Below, piece after piece: positions 9,550 to 18,756 of a stretch of DNA of 64,000 bases (position 1 is its first letter; each line of letters starts with the position of its first letter). The notes under the pieces are model-generated. The model was not told the origin of the DNA and did not search any database. It worked only from the letters and a program-made list of their open reading frames with translations. Source of the DNA: an uncultured Bacteroidota bacterium (lineage in GTDB: Bacteria > Bacteroidota > Bacteroidia > B-17B0 > Aurantibacillaceae). The position numbers were made by a program, and so were the translations under genes. The DNA is taken from the NCBI GenBank assembly GCA_937873155.1, contig CALMVZ010000013.1:124001-188000 (forward strand), given 5' to 3'.

Positions 9550-10134
9550 ATGAGCTCAGGTAAAGAATATTTTGCACATCCGACCGCTGTTATAGATGAT
9601 GGATGTAACATCGGAAAAGGGGTGAAGATCTGGCATTTTTCACACATTATGCCAAACTGCACTTTAGGTGATGGATGCAATGTAGGCCAAAATGTTGTGA
9701 TATCTCCTGAAGTTATTTTAGGTAAGAATGTAAAGATCCAGAATAACGTTTCTATATATACAGGTGTGACCTGTGATGATGATGTTTTTTTAGGACCCTC
9801 AATGGTTTTTACCAATGTAATTAATCCCCGTAGTGCTGTAAACCGAAAATCTGAATACGCAAAAACACATGTTGGAAAGGGTGCATCTATCGGAGCAAAT
9901 GCAACAATAGTTTGCGGTCATGATATTGGTGCTTTTGCTTTTATAGGAGCAGGCACTGTTGTTACAAAAACTGTTCCAGCATATGCTTTAATAGTAGGAA
10001 ATCCCGGAAGGCAAGTAGGCTGGATGAGTGAGTTCGGCCACCGTTTAGAATTTGATAAGGACGGGAACGCAACTTGTAAGGAAAGCGGACAAAAATATAA
10101 ATTACAGAATAACATAGTTTCCAGAATATCTTAA
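9550..10134 (+). CDS. WbpD/WlbB-like UDP-amino-sugar N-acetyltransferase
   Basis: A 194-residue left-handed beta-helix acyltransferase. Hexapeptide repeats run from about residue 10 to 150 ([52 protein letters not shown]), with the family features [13 protein letters not shown] and [10 protein letters not shown]. WbpD/WlbB enzymes acetylate the 3-amino group of UDP-GlcNAc3NA to give UDP-2,3-diacetamido-glucuronate, a precursor of O-antigen or capsule sugars. The next gene encodes the matching dehydrogenase and starts 1 base after this stop, which strongly supports the assignment. The aminotransferase (WbpE) that should act between them is not in the window. Confidence 0.88.
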   Translation: MSSGKEYFAHPTAVIDDGCNIGKGVKIWHFSHIMPNCTLGDGCNVGQNVVISPEVILGKNVKIQNNVSIYTGVTCDDDVFLGPSMVFTNVINPRSAVNRKSEYAKTHVGKGASIGANATIVCGHDIGAFAFIGAGTVVTKTVPAYALIVGNPGRQVGWMSEFGHRLEFDKDGNATCKESGQKYKLQNNIVSRIS

Positions 10135-10135
10135 T

Positions 10136-11176
10136 ATGTCGAAAATAAAATTTGCAGTAGTTGGTCAGGGACACATTGGAAAACGTCATGCAGAAATGGT
10201 ACGCCGTAATCCGGAATGTGAATTGGTAGCTGTTTGCGATGTAATGCCGAAAGATAAGATCGGTTTAACAGATCTGAAGGAAAAATTCTATCAGAACATC
10301 GACGATCTTTTAAAAGCTCATCCCGAAGTTGAGGTTGTGAATGTTTGCACACCTAACGGTCTGCATGCAGAACACGCTTTAAAAGCATTGGAAGCAGATA
10401 AGAACGTGGTGGTTGAAAAACCAATGGCCTTAACAAAAGCGGATTGCGAGAAGTTAATTTACACAGCACTTCATCATCATAAAACTGTGTTTTGCGTTAT
10501 GCAGAACCGCTATTCGCCGCCAAGTGTCTGGTTGAAAGATGTGATCGATAATAAAATAATTGGAGATGTTTACATGGTTCAATTGAATTGTTACTGGAAC
10601 CGTGATGAAAGATATTATAAACCCGGAAACTGGAAAGGCACTGATGACCTGGATGGAGGTACTTTGTTTACGCAATTCTCGCACTGGATCGATATCATGT
10701 ATTGGTTATTCGGAGATATAACTAACATCCAGGCAAAATTTGCGGATTTCAATCATAAGAATTCAACAGCTTTTGAAGACAGTGGCTTCGTAAGTTTTGA
10801 TTTTGTGAATGGCGGCATGGGTTGTGTGAATTACAGTACGGCGGTTTGGGATAAGAACCTGGAATCTTCATTGACAATTGTAGGAAGCAAAGGAAGTGTA
10901 AAAGTGGGCGGACAATACATGGACCAGATCGAAGTTTGCAATATAAAAGATTATACAATGCCTGACCTTGCACCAACAAATCCTGCCAATGATTATGGGG
11001 CTTATAAAGGATCGGCCAACAACCATAATTACGTCATCGAAAATGTGATCGATACATTAAAAGGAAAAAATAAGATCACAACCAATGCGCTTGAAGGCTT
11101 GAAAGTAGTTGATATCATCGAGCGTATCTATGCATTAAGACCAACAACAGTTATTAAAAAATTATCATCAAAATAA
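10136..11176 (+). CDS. Gfo/Idh/MocA oxidoreductase, WbpB/WlbA-like
   Basis: A 346-residue NAD-dependent oxidoreductase with the N-terminal Rossmann motif VVGQGHIGKRH (residues about 8-18), the conserved VVEKPMAL segment that supplies the catalytic Glu-Lys-Pro of the family, and a C-terminal alpha/beta substrate domain (YYKPGNWKGTDDLDGG). WbpB/WlbA oxidises the 3-hydroxyl of UDP-GlcNAcA, ready for amination by WbpE. It lies 1 base after the WbpD-like gene and 4 bases before the UDP-sugar 6-dehydrogenase, so the three are almost certainly co-translated. Members of this superfamily use many sugars; the WbpB reading rests on both similarity and context. Confidence 0.86.
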   Translation: MSKIKFAVVGQGHIGKRHAEMVRRNPECELVAVCDVMPKDKIGLTDLKEKFYQNIDDLLKAHPEVEVVNVCTPNGLHAEHALKALEADKNVVVEKPMALTKADCEKLIYTALHHHKTVFCVMQNRYSPPSVWLKDVIDNKIIGDVYMVQLNCYWNRDERYYKPGNWKGTDDLDGGTLFTQFSHWIDIMYWLFGDITNIQAKFADFNHKNSTAFEDSGFVSFDFVNGGMGCVNYSTAVWDKNLESSLTIVGSKGSVKVGGQYMDQIEVCNIKDYTMPDLAPTNPANDYGAYKGSANNHNYVIENVIDTLKGKNKITTNALEGLKVVDIIERIYALRPTTVIKKLSSK

Positions 11177-11180
11177 ATTT

Positions 11181-12473
11181 ATGGGCATCTACGAAAAGAT
11201 CTTAAAGAAAGACGCAAAAGTTGCAGTGATAGGTTTAGGCTATGTCGGATTACCGATAGCATTGGCCTTCGCTAAAAAAGTTAAAGTGATCGGTTTTGAT
11301 ATTAACGAGAAACGCGTTAATATGATGAAAAAAGGAATTGATCCAAGCAACGAGTTAGGCAAAAAGGAATTTGCCGGAGCGGATATTAAATTCACTCATA
11401 AATTAGAGGACCTTAAAAAAGCGAATTTTTTCATTGTCGCTGTACCAACACCGATTGATGAACATAATTTACCTGACTTAAAACCTTTGATCGCTTCTTC
11501 AACAACAGTAGGGAAAGTATTGAAGAAAGGTGATTACGTTATCTATGAATCGACAGTTTATCCCGGGTGTACAGAAGAGGATTGTATTCCGGTTTTGGAA
11601 CGCGAATCCGGATTGAAATTTGTAAAAGATTTTAAAGTTGGATATTCACCGGAGCGTATCAATCCCGGGGATAAAGAACATACCATTACTAAAATTTTAA
11701 AGATCGTTTCGGGTTGTGATAAGGAAAGTTTAGATAACATAGCTAAAACGTATGAGATCATTGTTGAGCCGGGAACACATAAAGCTTCTTCAATAAAAGT
11801 AGCTGAAGCTGCAAAAATTATTGAGAACACACAGCGTGATGTGAATATCGCTTTGATGAATGAACTGTCAATTATTTTCTCACGTATTGGTATTAATACA
11901 TATGAAGTATTAGAAGCTGCCGGAACAAAATGGAATTTCCTGAAATTCTCTCCCGGTTTAGTTGGCGGACATTGTATAGGCGTGGACCCATATTATTTAA
12001 CTTATAAAGCAGAAGAACTGGGGTATCATGCACGTGTAATTAACAGCGGGCGTTATGTGAACGACAGCATGGGTTTTTATGTTGCTAAAACCTGTGTGAA
12101 AAAGATCATTGCCGCCGGAAAAAATATTTCAAAATCAAAAGTGCTGGTGATGGGAGCTACATTTAAAGAAGATGTAAGCGATATCCGTAATAGTAAAGTG
12201 GCAGACATCGTAAAAGAATTAAAATCATTCGGTGTAAAAGTTGAGATTGTTGATCCGCATGCGGATAATGACGAACTAAAACATGAGTACGGGTTTGGTT
12301 TGAATAAATTAGGAAAAGGTTATGATGGTGTTATCGTTGCTGTTAATCATAAAGAGTATAAAGGATACGACGATAAATTCTTTAATACGATCTTAAGTAA
12401 AAAAGGAATTGTAGTGGATGTGAAAGGAATGTACAAAGGCAAGATCAAAAACTTTACTTATTGGAGCTTGTAG
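11181..12473 (+). CDS. UDP-N-acetylhexosamine 6-dehydrogenase (WbpO/WbpA/TviB type)
   Basis: A 430-residue UDP-glucose/GDP-mannose dehydrogenase family member. It has the NAD-binding motif VIGLGYVGLPIALAFA near residue 17, the central YSPERINPGD segment, and the catalytic cysteine C265 in GGHCIGVDPYYLTYKAEELG, followed by a C-terminal UDP-binding domain with GATFKEDVSDIRNSK. It oxidises C6 of a UDP-N-acetylhexosamine to the uronic acid with two NAD+. Sequence alone does not separate UDP-GlcNAc (WbpA) from UDP-GalNAc (WbpO) use: the wbpB/wbpD neighbours argue for the first, the wbpP-like gene downstream for the second. Confidence 0.92.
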   Translation: MGIYEKILKKDAKVAVIGLGYVGLPIALAFAKKVKVIGFDINEKRVNMMKKGIDPSNELGKKEFAGADIKFTHKLEDLKKANFFIVAVPTPIDEHNLPDLKPLIASSTTVGKVLKKGDYVIYESTVYPGCTEEDCIPVLERESGLKFVKDFKVGYSPERINPGDKEHTITKILKIVSGCDKESLDNIAKTYEIIVEPGTHKASSIKVAEAAKIIENTQRDVNIALMNELSIIFSRIGINTYEVLEAAGTKWNFLKFSPGLVGGHCIGVDPYYLTYKAEELGYHARVINSGRYVNDSMGFYVAKTCVKKIIAAGKNISKSKVLVMGATFKEDVSDIRNSKVADIVKELKSFGVKVEIVDPHADNDELKHEYGFGLNKLGKGYDGVIVAVNHKEYKGYDDKFFNTILSKKGIVVDVKGMYKGKIKNFTYWSL

Positions 12474-12488
12474 AAATAAAAAATGCAG

Positions 12489-12562
12489 AATTAAGAATGC
12501 AGAATTAAAAAGCTTAAAAAGTAATTCTGAATTCTTAATTTTTATCCCGATAACTATCGGTA
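12489..12562. repeat. Imperfect inverted repeat plus degenerate palindrome in the sugar operon
   Basis: Two 19-base arms (12489-12507 and 12522-12540) are reverse complements with a single mismatch, separated by 14 bases. A degenerate palindrome TCCCGATAACTATCGGTA follows at 12545-12562 and is related to the perfect one at 49460-49479. The stretch lies between two same-strand operon genes and lacks a T-run after the stem, so it is more likely an intergenic repeat or mRNA hairpin than a full terminator. Confidence 0.75.
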
Positions 12563-12576
12563 CTAAATTGTAAAAA

Positions 12577-13629
12577 ATGAAGATATTAATAACAGGAGGC
12601 GCAGGATTCATTGGTTCGCATGTGGTACGTTTATTCGTAAACAATTATCCAAATTATACTATCTATAACCTGGATAAATTAACTTACGCGGGCAATCTCG
12701 CTAACTTAAAGGATATCGAGAACAAGCCGAATTATAAATTTGTAAAGGGAGATATTGTTGACGCGGATTTCATCAATAAATTATTTGCCGAAAATAAATT
12801 CAACGCGGTTATACATTTAGCTGCCGAAAGTCATGTTGACAGAAGTATCTCTAATCCTTTAGAGTTCGTTTATACGAATGTTATTGGTACTGTAAATTTA
12901 CTGAACGCTGCCAAAAATATTTATAAGGAAGATAACTCTGTATTCAAATTATTCTATCACGTAAGTACAGATGAGGTGTATGGTTCTCTTGGAGAGACAG
13001 GAATGTTCTTAGAAACTACGGCTTACGATCCGCACTCACCGTATTCCGCATCAAAAGCTAGTTCTGATCATTTTGTGCGAGCTTACCATGATACTTACGG
13101 CATGCCTGCTTTGATCTCTAATTGCTCAAATAATTACGGACCAAATCATTTCCCTGAAAAATTAATTCCGCTTTGCATCAGTAATATCAAGAACAATAAA
13201 CCTCTTCCAATTTATGGTAAAGGTGAGAATGTCCGCGATTGGTTATATGTGATCGATCATGCACGGGCTATTGATACTATTTTCCATAAAGCAAAACCCG
13301 GAAGCACTTACAATATTGGCGGACATAATGAGTGGACGAATATTGCTGTGATCCGTTTGTTGTGTAAGATCATGGATAAGAAATTAGGAAGACCTGAAGG
13401 TACCAATGAAAAATTGATCACGTTTGTGAAAGACCGCGCCGGCCACGATCTCCGTTATGCGATCGACTCAACAAAATTACAGAAAGATCTTGGATGGAAA
13501 CCATCACTTCAGTTCGAAGAAGGACTTGAAAAAACTGTGGATTGGTATTTGAATAATGAAGAATGGCTGAAAGAAGTTACTTCCGGCGATTATCAAAAAT
13601 ACTACGAGCAACAATACGTAAAACGATAA
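12577..13629 (+). CDS. rfbB: dTDP-glucose 4,6-dehydratase
   Basis: A 350-residue extended short-chain dehydrogenase. It has GGAGFIGSH at residues 7-15, the LDKLTYAGNLANL segment that typifies RfbB, STDEVYG, the catalytic YSASK, and NNYGPNHFPEKLIP with RDWLYV. RfbB removes water from dTDP-glucose to give dTDP-4-keto-6-deoxyglucose, entry point to dTDP-rhamnose and other deoxysugars. Its usual partners rfbA, rfbC and rfbD are not here, so dTDP-glucose must come from genes elsewhere. The WbpP-like gene begins directly after this stop codon. Confidence 0.95.
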   Translation: MKILITGGAGFIGSHVVRLFVNNYPNYTIYNLDKLTYAGNLANLKDIENKPNYKFVKGDIVDADFINKLFAENKFNAVIHLAAESHVDRSISNPLEFVYTNVIGTVNLLNAAKNIYKEDNSVFKLFYHVSTDEVYGSLGETGMFLETTAYDPHSPYSASKASSDHFVRAYHDTYGMPALISNCSNNYGPNHFPEKLIPLCISNIKNNKPLPIYGKGENVRDWLYVIDHARAIDTIFHKAKPGSTYNIGGHNEWTNIAVIRLLCKIMDKKLGRPEGTNEKLITFVKDRAGHDLRYAIDSTKLQKDLGWKPSLQFEEGLEKTVDWYLNNEEWLKEVTSGDYQKYYEQQYVKR

Positions 13630-14598
13630 GTGTATAACAAGAGCCAAATAGAGAACAACACCTTCCTGGTAACAGGTGGTGCCGGGTTTATTGGTTCTCA
13701 CATCGTTGAATTCCTTTTAAACAACAATGCAAAAAAAGTCCGTGTACTGGATAGTTTGGTTACCGGAGATATTAAAAACATTGAACCATTCCGTTCTCGT
13801 TCTAATTTTGAATTTTTGCAGGGTGATATCACAAAACCGGCAGATTGCGAAAAAGCTTGTATTGGTGTAGATTATATTTCTCACCAGGCTGCGTTAGGTT
13901 CTGTCCCGAGAAGTATAGAGAATCCACAGGCAACTCATGAAGCAAATGCCACCGGATTTTTAAATATCCTTGTAGCTGCAAAGAATAATTGGGTGAAGCG
14001 GGTTGTGTATGCAAGTTCTTCTTCGGTTTACGGTGACCTGAATGAAAGCCCTAAAGTTGAACACCGTATTGGCAAACCACTTTCTCCTTACGCGGTAAGT
14101 AAATTGGTGAACGAGCAATACGCTGCTATTTTTTCTTCTACTTATAATATGGAAATTATAGGCCTGAGATATTTTAATATTTTTGGCCCACGGCAAAACC
14201 CAAATGGAGCGTATGCAGCGGCGATCCCTTTATTCATTCAATCGCTTTTGAACAATCAGGAAGTTTTTATAAATGGTGATGGAACCCAAAGCCGTGATTT
14301 TACATATGTCGCCAATGCTGTTCAGGCAAATATAAAAGCTTTGTTAACTGATAATCCTGAAGCGAAATCCAAAGTATTTAATATCGCTTGCGGGCAAAGC
14401 ATTAGCGTGAACGAAATGTTCGGTATTATCGCAAATGAAATTAAACCTGAGGCAAAAGCGACACACCGTGGTCAGCGTTTTGGTGATGTGAAGGATTCTT
14501 TAGCGGATATTTCTGCTGCGAGACAATATCTGGATTATAGCCCTGAGATCTTGTTTACAGAAGGTTTAAAGAAAACGATAGCTTGGTTTAAAAAATAA
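13630..14598 (+). CDS. NAD-dependent epimerase, WbpP/TviC-like UDP-HexNAc 4-epimerase
   Basis: A 322-residue extended short-chain dehydrogenase starting at GTG 13630, directly after the TAA of rfbB. It has VTGGAGFIGSH at 14-24, HQAALGSVPRSIENP, ASSSSVYGD, the catalytic YAVSK, and GLRYFNIFGPRQNPNGAYAA followed by RDFTYV. The ALGSVPRS and RQNPNGAYAA stretches are hallmarks of WbpP/TviC enzymes, which interconvert UDP-GlcNAc/UDP-GalNAc (or their uronic acids). With a WbpO-type dehydrogenase upstream, UDP-GalNAcA is a plausible product. The stop overlaps the next start as TAATG. Confidence 0.88.
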   Translation: MYNKSQIENNTFLVTGGAGFIGSHIVEFLLNNNAKKVRVLDSLVTGDIKNIEPFRSRSNFEFLQGDITKPADCEKACIGVDYISHQAALGSVPRSIENPQATHEANATGFLNILVAAKNNWVKRVVYASSSSVYGDLNESPKVEHRIGKPLSPYAVSKLVNEQYAAIFSSTYNMEIIGLRYFNIFGPRQNPNGAYAAAIPLFIQSLLNNQEVFINGDGTQSRDFTYVANAVQANIKALLTDNPEAKSKVFNIACGQSISVNEMFGIIANEIKPEAKATHRGQRFGDVKDSLADISAARQYLDYSPEILFTEGLKKTIAWFKK

Positions 14599-14954
14599 TG
14601 GAAAAGAAAGTTTGTATAGATTGTGGTGAAACCATAAAGGGCCGTTCAGATAAAAAATTCTGTAACGACATTTGCCGCAATTCCTATAATAATAAATTAA
14701 ATAGCGATACAACCAATTACGTCCGTAATATCAATAACATTCTTCGGAAGAATCGGCGCATATTGGAAGAAAACCTGAAAGGGGAAACCACAACTATTTC
14801 CAAACAAAAATTGATTGATAAGGGATTCAACTTTAAATACTACACCAACCAGATCGTGACGAAGAATAATCATACTTACGTATATTGTTACGAATTCGGG
14901 TACCTGTTACTTGAAAAAGAAATGGTGCTGATCGTTAAACGAAAAGAAAAATAA
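14598..14954 (+). CDS. Small zinc-ribbon protein of unknown function
   Basis: A 118-residue protein translationally coupled to the epimerase (TAATG overlap at 14596-14600). Its N-terminus has two cysteine pairs, CIDC at 6-9 and CNDIC at 22-26, which should bind one zinc ion. A charged helical part follows (INNILRKNRRILEENLKG), then a beta-rich tail (NHTYVYCYEFGYLLLE). I know similar short proteins from Bacteroidota genomes but no function. The tight coupling to sugar genes may be only positional; a DNA- or RNA-contacting role is possible but unsupported. Confidence 0.8.
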   Translation: MEKKVCIDCGETIKGRSDKKFCNDICRNSYNNKLNSDTTNYVRNINNILRKNRRILEENLKGETTTISKQKLIDKGFNFKYYTNQIVTKNNHTYVYCYEFGYLLLEKEMVLIVKRKEK

Positions 14955-16532
14955 ATGCAATTCCGGATGACAAGCAAACGTAATTTTCTTCTTTTCATCT
15001 GTTCTGTTTCATTTTTGTTCTTTAAAGCACAAACTAATATTCCTTCCGTCGATTCGATCAACAGATCTATTAGCGAATGTAAAACCGATACTTGCCGGAT
15101 CAGGAAGTATGTTGTCTTTTCCGAAAGGCTTGTTATGAATAACCTGGAATTAAGCCGGGATTTGTCTGTAAAAGGGTTTAAGATGATGGAACTAATGAAG
15201 CCGAATGCTAAAGATAAAAACCTCATTTTAAAATTGCAGAAATTTGAGATCCTTTTATTTCATGTAAGAGGCATTCAGCATTCTGTCGGCGGAAATTTTG
15301 ATTCTGCTGAGGTGGCTTTTAACAAGAGTCTTGAGCTGGCAAAGTTAATTGGGGATAAAGAAAGTGAAGCCGGTGCTTATAGCGATATTTCAGAAGTAAA
15401 GCGGAAAAGCGGGGATTACCCAACAGCTACCGCGTTTGCTTTAAGATCACTTAAATTAAAAGAAGATATTCGGGATACTGTAGGAATGGCTATTTCGTAC
15501 AATAATCTTGGAATGATCTTCAGGCTGAAAAAGGAATTTGAGAAATCATTGGAGTATCATTTTAAAGCAATTGAACTCAAAAAAAGAATATTGGCAAAAA
15601 TCAACGATAGCTATTCGCAGACCAATCTTGGCTATTCTTATTCAAATATCGCTAATGTTTATCTTGGTTTAGAGCAACCGGCTAAAGCGATTGAGTTTTG
15701 CGAGAAGGCGATCGGGCTTTACAAAAAAAGTTCAAACTTAGCGGCATTAGGCGGGTCTTACTCAAATTTAGGCGTGATGTATGAGCAAGTTGGTGATAAT
15801 GACAAAGCTTTAAATTGTTATCTCAAAGCTCTGGAGATAAAAGAACAGGCCGGCAATAAAGAAGATCTTGCAGCCTCCTATATAAATTTGGGTGGATTTT
15901 ATTCAGCAACAGATCTAAAGAAGGGAAAGGAATACGTGTTAAAAGGATATGAATTAGCGAAGATCAGCAAATTCAAAGAATTCGAAAAAGGCGGAGCTGA
16001 AGCATTATCTGAATTGTATGCTTTAGAAGGAAATTACAAAAAAGCGTATGAGTATCATCTTGTTTATTCTGACCTGAAAGATTCTATTTTAGGTGAAGAA
16101 AGCCATTTGCAGATAACCGAAATGGAAACGAAATACGAAACTGAAAAGAAAGAGAAGGAAAATCTGGCATTAAAAAACAGGAACGAAGTTCAGAAATTGG
16201 AAGCTGAAAAGAAAGATGCAGAGATCGGAAAACAAAGAGTAATGATAGGAGTGAGTATCATTGGCCTTTTATTTGTAGCCGGCCTGGCACTTTTTATTTT
16301 TAAGAATTATAAGGATAAAAAGAAAGCTAATGAAATCATTACAAAACAAAAAGAAGAAGTAGAAGAGCAGAAGACACTGGTTGAATCACAAAAGCATATC
16401 ATTGAAGAAAAACAAAAAGAACTGCTCGATAGTATTCATTACGCAAAACGTATTCAGAGAGCTCTTATACCCAGCGAAAAATACATCCAGCGGACACTTG
16501 TAAAATTACGGTCAAAAAAAGATCAGGGCTAA
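14955..16532 (+). CDS. TPR protein with transmembrane helix and coiled coil; no phosphatase domain
   Basis: A 525-residue protein with an N-terminal signal peptide (FLLFICSVSFLFFKAQ), about six TPR-like units between residues 90 and 370 (EKSLEYHFKAIELKK, AKAIEFCEKAIGLYKKS, DKALNCYLKALEIKEQAG), then a long charged helix, one transmembrane helix (VSIIGLLFVAGLALFIF, about 430-447) and a coiled coil ending LLDSIHYAKRIQRALIPSEK. In many Bacteroidota relatives this last motif leads into a SpoIIE/PP2C phosphatase. Here the protein stops about 14 residues later, inside an inverted repeat. I infer a periplasmic sensor with a short cytoplasmic tail, possibly truncated; tails of this length without a phosphatase may also be a genuine subfamily. 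Confidence 0.85.
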   Translation: MQFRMTSKRNFLLFICSVSFLFFKAQTNIPSVDSINRSISECKTDTCRIRKYVVFSERLVMNNLELSRDLSVKGFKMMELMKPNAKDKNLILKLQKFEILLFHVRGIQHSVGGNFDSAEVAFNKSLELAKLIGDKESEAGAYSDISEVKRKSGDYPTATAFALRSLKLKEDIRDTVGMAISYNNLGMIFRLKKEFEKSLEYHFKAIELKKRILAKINDSYSQTNLGYSYSNIANVYLGLEQPAKAIEFCEKAIGLYKKSSNLAALGGSYSNLGVMYEQVGDNDKALNCYLKALEIKEQAGNKEDLAASYINLGGFYSATDLKKGKEYVLKGYELAKISKFKEFEKGGAEALSELYALEGNYKKAYEYHLVYSDLKDSILGEESHLQITEMETKYETEKKEKENLALKNRNEVQKLEAEKKDAEIGKQRVMIGVSIIGLLFVAGLALFIFKNYKDKKKANEIITKQKEEVEEQKTLVESQKHIIEEKQKELLDSIHYAKRIQRALIPSEKYIQRTLVKLRSKKDQG

Positions 16533-16615
16533 AGCCCTCTTAACCTTTTGACATTAAAAACCCCGGACTTAGGTCCGGGGTTAATTGCATATTGATGTGA
16601 TGGGCTTTAGCCCTG
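16524..16615. terminator. Nested inverted repeat acting as bidirectional terminator
   Basis: Outer arms of 14 bases (16524-16537 and 16602-16615) are perfect reverse complements. Inside is a second perfect 10-base-pair hairpin (16559-16568 with 16573-16582, loop TTAG), preceded by AAAAA and followed by TTAATT. The element separates two convergent genes. Its left arm holds the last codons and the stop of the TPR gene. Confidence 0.8.
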
Positions 16616-16622
16616 AAAGGAC

Positions 16623-17723
16623 TTATTGAGGGAACACCTGGCTGTCATCCAAACACTCGGTACATTTTGGTGCCGGGCGAGGAATGATAGTCGTTTCAAA
16701 CGGTTTTATTTGTTTGCTTGACCCATCGTAACGTAAAACCATTTTCACTTGTGATTTAATGGTTACTCCGCCTTTAACAGCAGGATTCCAAAGATCCATT
16801 AGTTTAATAGCTTCTTCAACCTGTTTCTTGAATTCTTCATCCTGGCACATGATCATTGTCTTCTTGATAGAGCCATCAAAATGTAACATTAACGTAACAG
16901 TTGCTTCAAGATCACCGCTATGGCGCTTTTGTTTTTTACTTAATGGAATAGCTTCCTTTAAGAAGTTATTTAACCCTTCATCGCCACCATCGTAGCAGGG
17001 CGGACGGCAAACTTTAGCGTCTTTAGCTTTTTTAGGAGTTGCATAACCTTGTTTTTTTGGTTTCGCAACTACAGGTTCTTCAACTACAGGTTCTGAAACA
17101 ACAGCTGGCTCTTCTTTTACTTTTTCTTCTTTAGCTTTTTTCTCTTTCTTAGGTTTTTCTTCCTTAGCAACTTTCTCTTCTCTTACTTTTTCTTCTTTCT
17201 TAGGCTTTTCCTCTTTTGCTTTCTCTTCTTTCTTTGGTTTTTCGGTTTTAACTGGCTCTTCTTTTTTCGCAACAACTTTAGGTTCCGGAGCTTCAGCTTT
17301 GCCACCAATATAGATGTAGAATCCCTGCGATTTTTTTAAAGCTTCTGCATCACCGCTTGAGGTACATTGACAAGTGTTAAATAAATTCGGGTTCTCTTTA
17401 AAATATTCAGGATAGGTCTTAATTAAATTTTCCCAACGCTCACGGTTAGCAACCGGGCGGTTTGCAAGATCACTTGGTTCGTTTTCAGTAAAAACAAGGA
17501 CGATATCAGTAATGTTCATGTTCCTGATAGAATCCCCGCTTGATGATTTCGGCATTCCGTCTGCACCACGTTTCGACTTAAGCATAATGTAATTCTTTCC
17601 GACAGGCTTATAGGCTTTGGTCATAGAATCCGACTCAAATATCATATCATCGTAAAGAGGTGCATCCTGTGCGGCCAGTGATAAACAAATAACGCTGAAG
17701 AAAACAACTAAAAGATTTTTCAT
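16623..17723 (-). CDS. Secreted protein with Lys/Glu-rich linker and TonB-like C-terminal fold
   Basis: A 366-residue protein with a signal peptide (cleaved near LAAQD), an N-terminal domain of about 120 residues with a CQC pair, and a low-complexity linker of repeated KEEKPKK-type units (about 150-235). The C-terminal domain of about 110 residues has the pattern G-D-L-E-A-T-V-T-L-M-L-H-F-D-G-S-I, then LWNPAVKGGVTI, like the TonB C-terminal domain. There is no N-terminal anchor other than the signal peptide, so it is unlikely to be an energy transducer. Cysteines near the C-terminus (CTEC) are conserved-looking. Function unknown; envelope location inferred. Confidence 0.75.
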   Translation of the reverse strand: MKNLLVVFFSVICLSLAAQDAPLYDDMIFESDSMTKAYKPVGKNYIMLKSKRGADGMPKSSSGDSIRNMNITDIVLVFTENEPSDLANRPVANRERWENLIKTYPEYFKENPNLFNTCQCTSSGDAEALKKSQGFYIYIGGKAEAPEPKVVAKKEEPVKTEKPKKEEKAKEEKPKKEEKVREEKVAKEEKPKKEKKAKEEKVKEEPAVVSEPVVEEPVVAKPKKQGYATPKKAKDAKVCRPPCYDGGDEGLNNFLKEAIPLSKKQKRHSGDLEATVTLMLHFDGSIKKTMIMCQDEEFKKQVEEAIKLMDLWNPAVKGGVTIKSQVKMVLRYDGSSKQIKPFETTIIPRPAPKCTECLDDSQVFPQ

Positions 17724-17770
17724 AGAGTAAGAGTTTTGCTCTACGATATTAATAAAAAAATTCGGAAATC

Positions 17771-18733
17771 CTAAACTTTATTGAAAAGACTATCCACAAA
17801 CTCAGGGGCATTAAATAGCTGGAGGTCGGTCATTTTTTCACCAACCCCAATATATTTAACAGGGATCTTGAACTCATCGCTGATGCCAATAACCACGCCT
17901 CCTTTAGCAGTACCATCTAATTTTGTTACGGCTAAAGCTGTTACATCGGTTGCGGCTGTAAATTGTTTGCATTGTTCCACAGCGTTCTGGCCGGTACTGC
18001 CGTCTAAAACCAAAAGCACTTCATGAGGGGCATCAGGCACCACTTTTTTCATCACGTTCTTGATCTTAGTGAGCTCATTCATTAAGTTGATCTTATTATG
18101 CAAGCGTCCGGCTGTATCAATAATAACTACATCTGCATCTTTCGATTTAGCACTGCTTAAAGTATCGAAAGCAACACTTGCCGGATCTGCTCCCATACCC
18201 TGAGAAACAATTGGAACACCTGCACGCTCACTCCAGATAATTAATTGGTCAACCGCCGCGGCACGGAATGTATCAGCCGCTCCTAACAAAACGTTTTTAC
18301 CACCTAATTTAAATTGGTGAGCTAATTTTCCGATGGTAGTTGTTTTGCCAACGCCGTTAACGCCAACAACCATTATGACATATGGTTTTTTTGGAAGAGA
18401 GGCAGAGAAATCAATTGTGTTATCGGTAGAATTATTTTCTTTTAAAAGAGATGAGATCTCATCACGCAGCACAGAATTCAATTCAGATGTTGAAACGTAT
18501 TTATCACGGGCAACGCGGTCTTCAATGCGTTTGATGATCTTGATAGTTGTATTAACACCAACATCACCGCTGATAAGAACTTCTTCTAAATTATCAAGTA
18601 CATCAGCATCAACAGTGCTCTTTCCGGCAACTGCTTTAGCAAGTTTTCCAAAAAAGCTTTCCTTGGTCTTTGATAAACCCTGGTCTAAGCTTTCTTTTTC
18701 TTCTTTGCTGAATAATTTTGAGAAAAATCCCAT
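17771..18733 (-). CDS. ftsY: Signal recognition particle receptor FtsY
   Basis: A 320-residue SRP GTPase. A short N-terminal part lacks the long acidic A domain of E. coli. The NG domain follows with G1 GVNGVGKTT at about 124-132, DTAGRLHNK (G3), [10 protein letters not shown] (G4/G5), and the C-terminal [12 protein letters not shown] typical of FtsY/Ffh. FtsY docks ribosome-SRP complexes at the membrane for co-translational insertion. It is the last gene of the rpmB-rpmG-DUF4295-ftsY run, an order well known in Bacteroidota. The spacer before it holds two hairpins. Confidence 0.97.
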   Translation of the reverse strand: MGFFSKLFSKEEKESLDQGLSKTKESFFGKLAKAVAGKSTVDADVLDNLEEVLISGDVGVNTTIKIIKRIEDRVARDKYVSTSELNSVLRDEISSLLKENNSTDNTIDFSASLPKKPYVIMVVGVNGVGKTTTIGKLAHQFKLGGKNVLLGAADTFRAAAVDQLIIWSERAGVPIVSQGMGADPASVAFDTLSSAKSKDADVVIIDTAGRLHNKINLMNELTKIKNVMKKVVPDAPHEVLLVLDGSTGQNAVEQCKQFTAATDVTALAVTKLDGTAKGGVVIGISDEFKIPVKYIGVGEKMTDLQLFNAPEFVDSLFNKV

Positions 18734-18756
18734 TTTAGAACGGTCTTAAAATAAAA

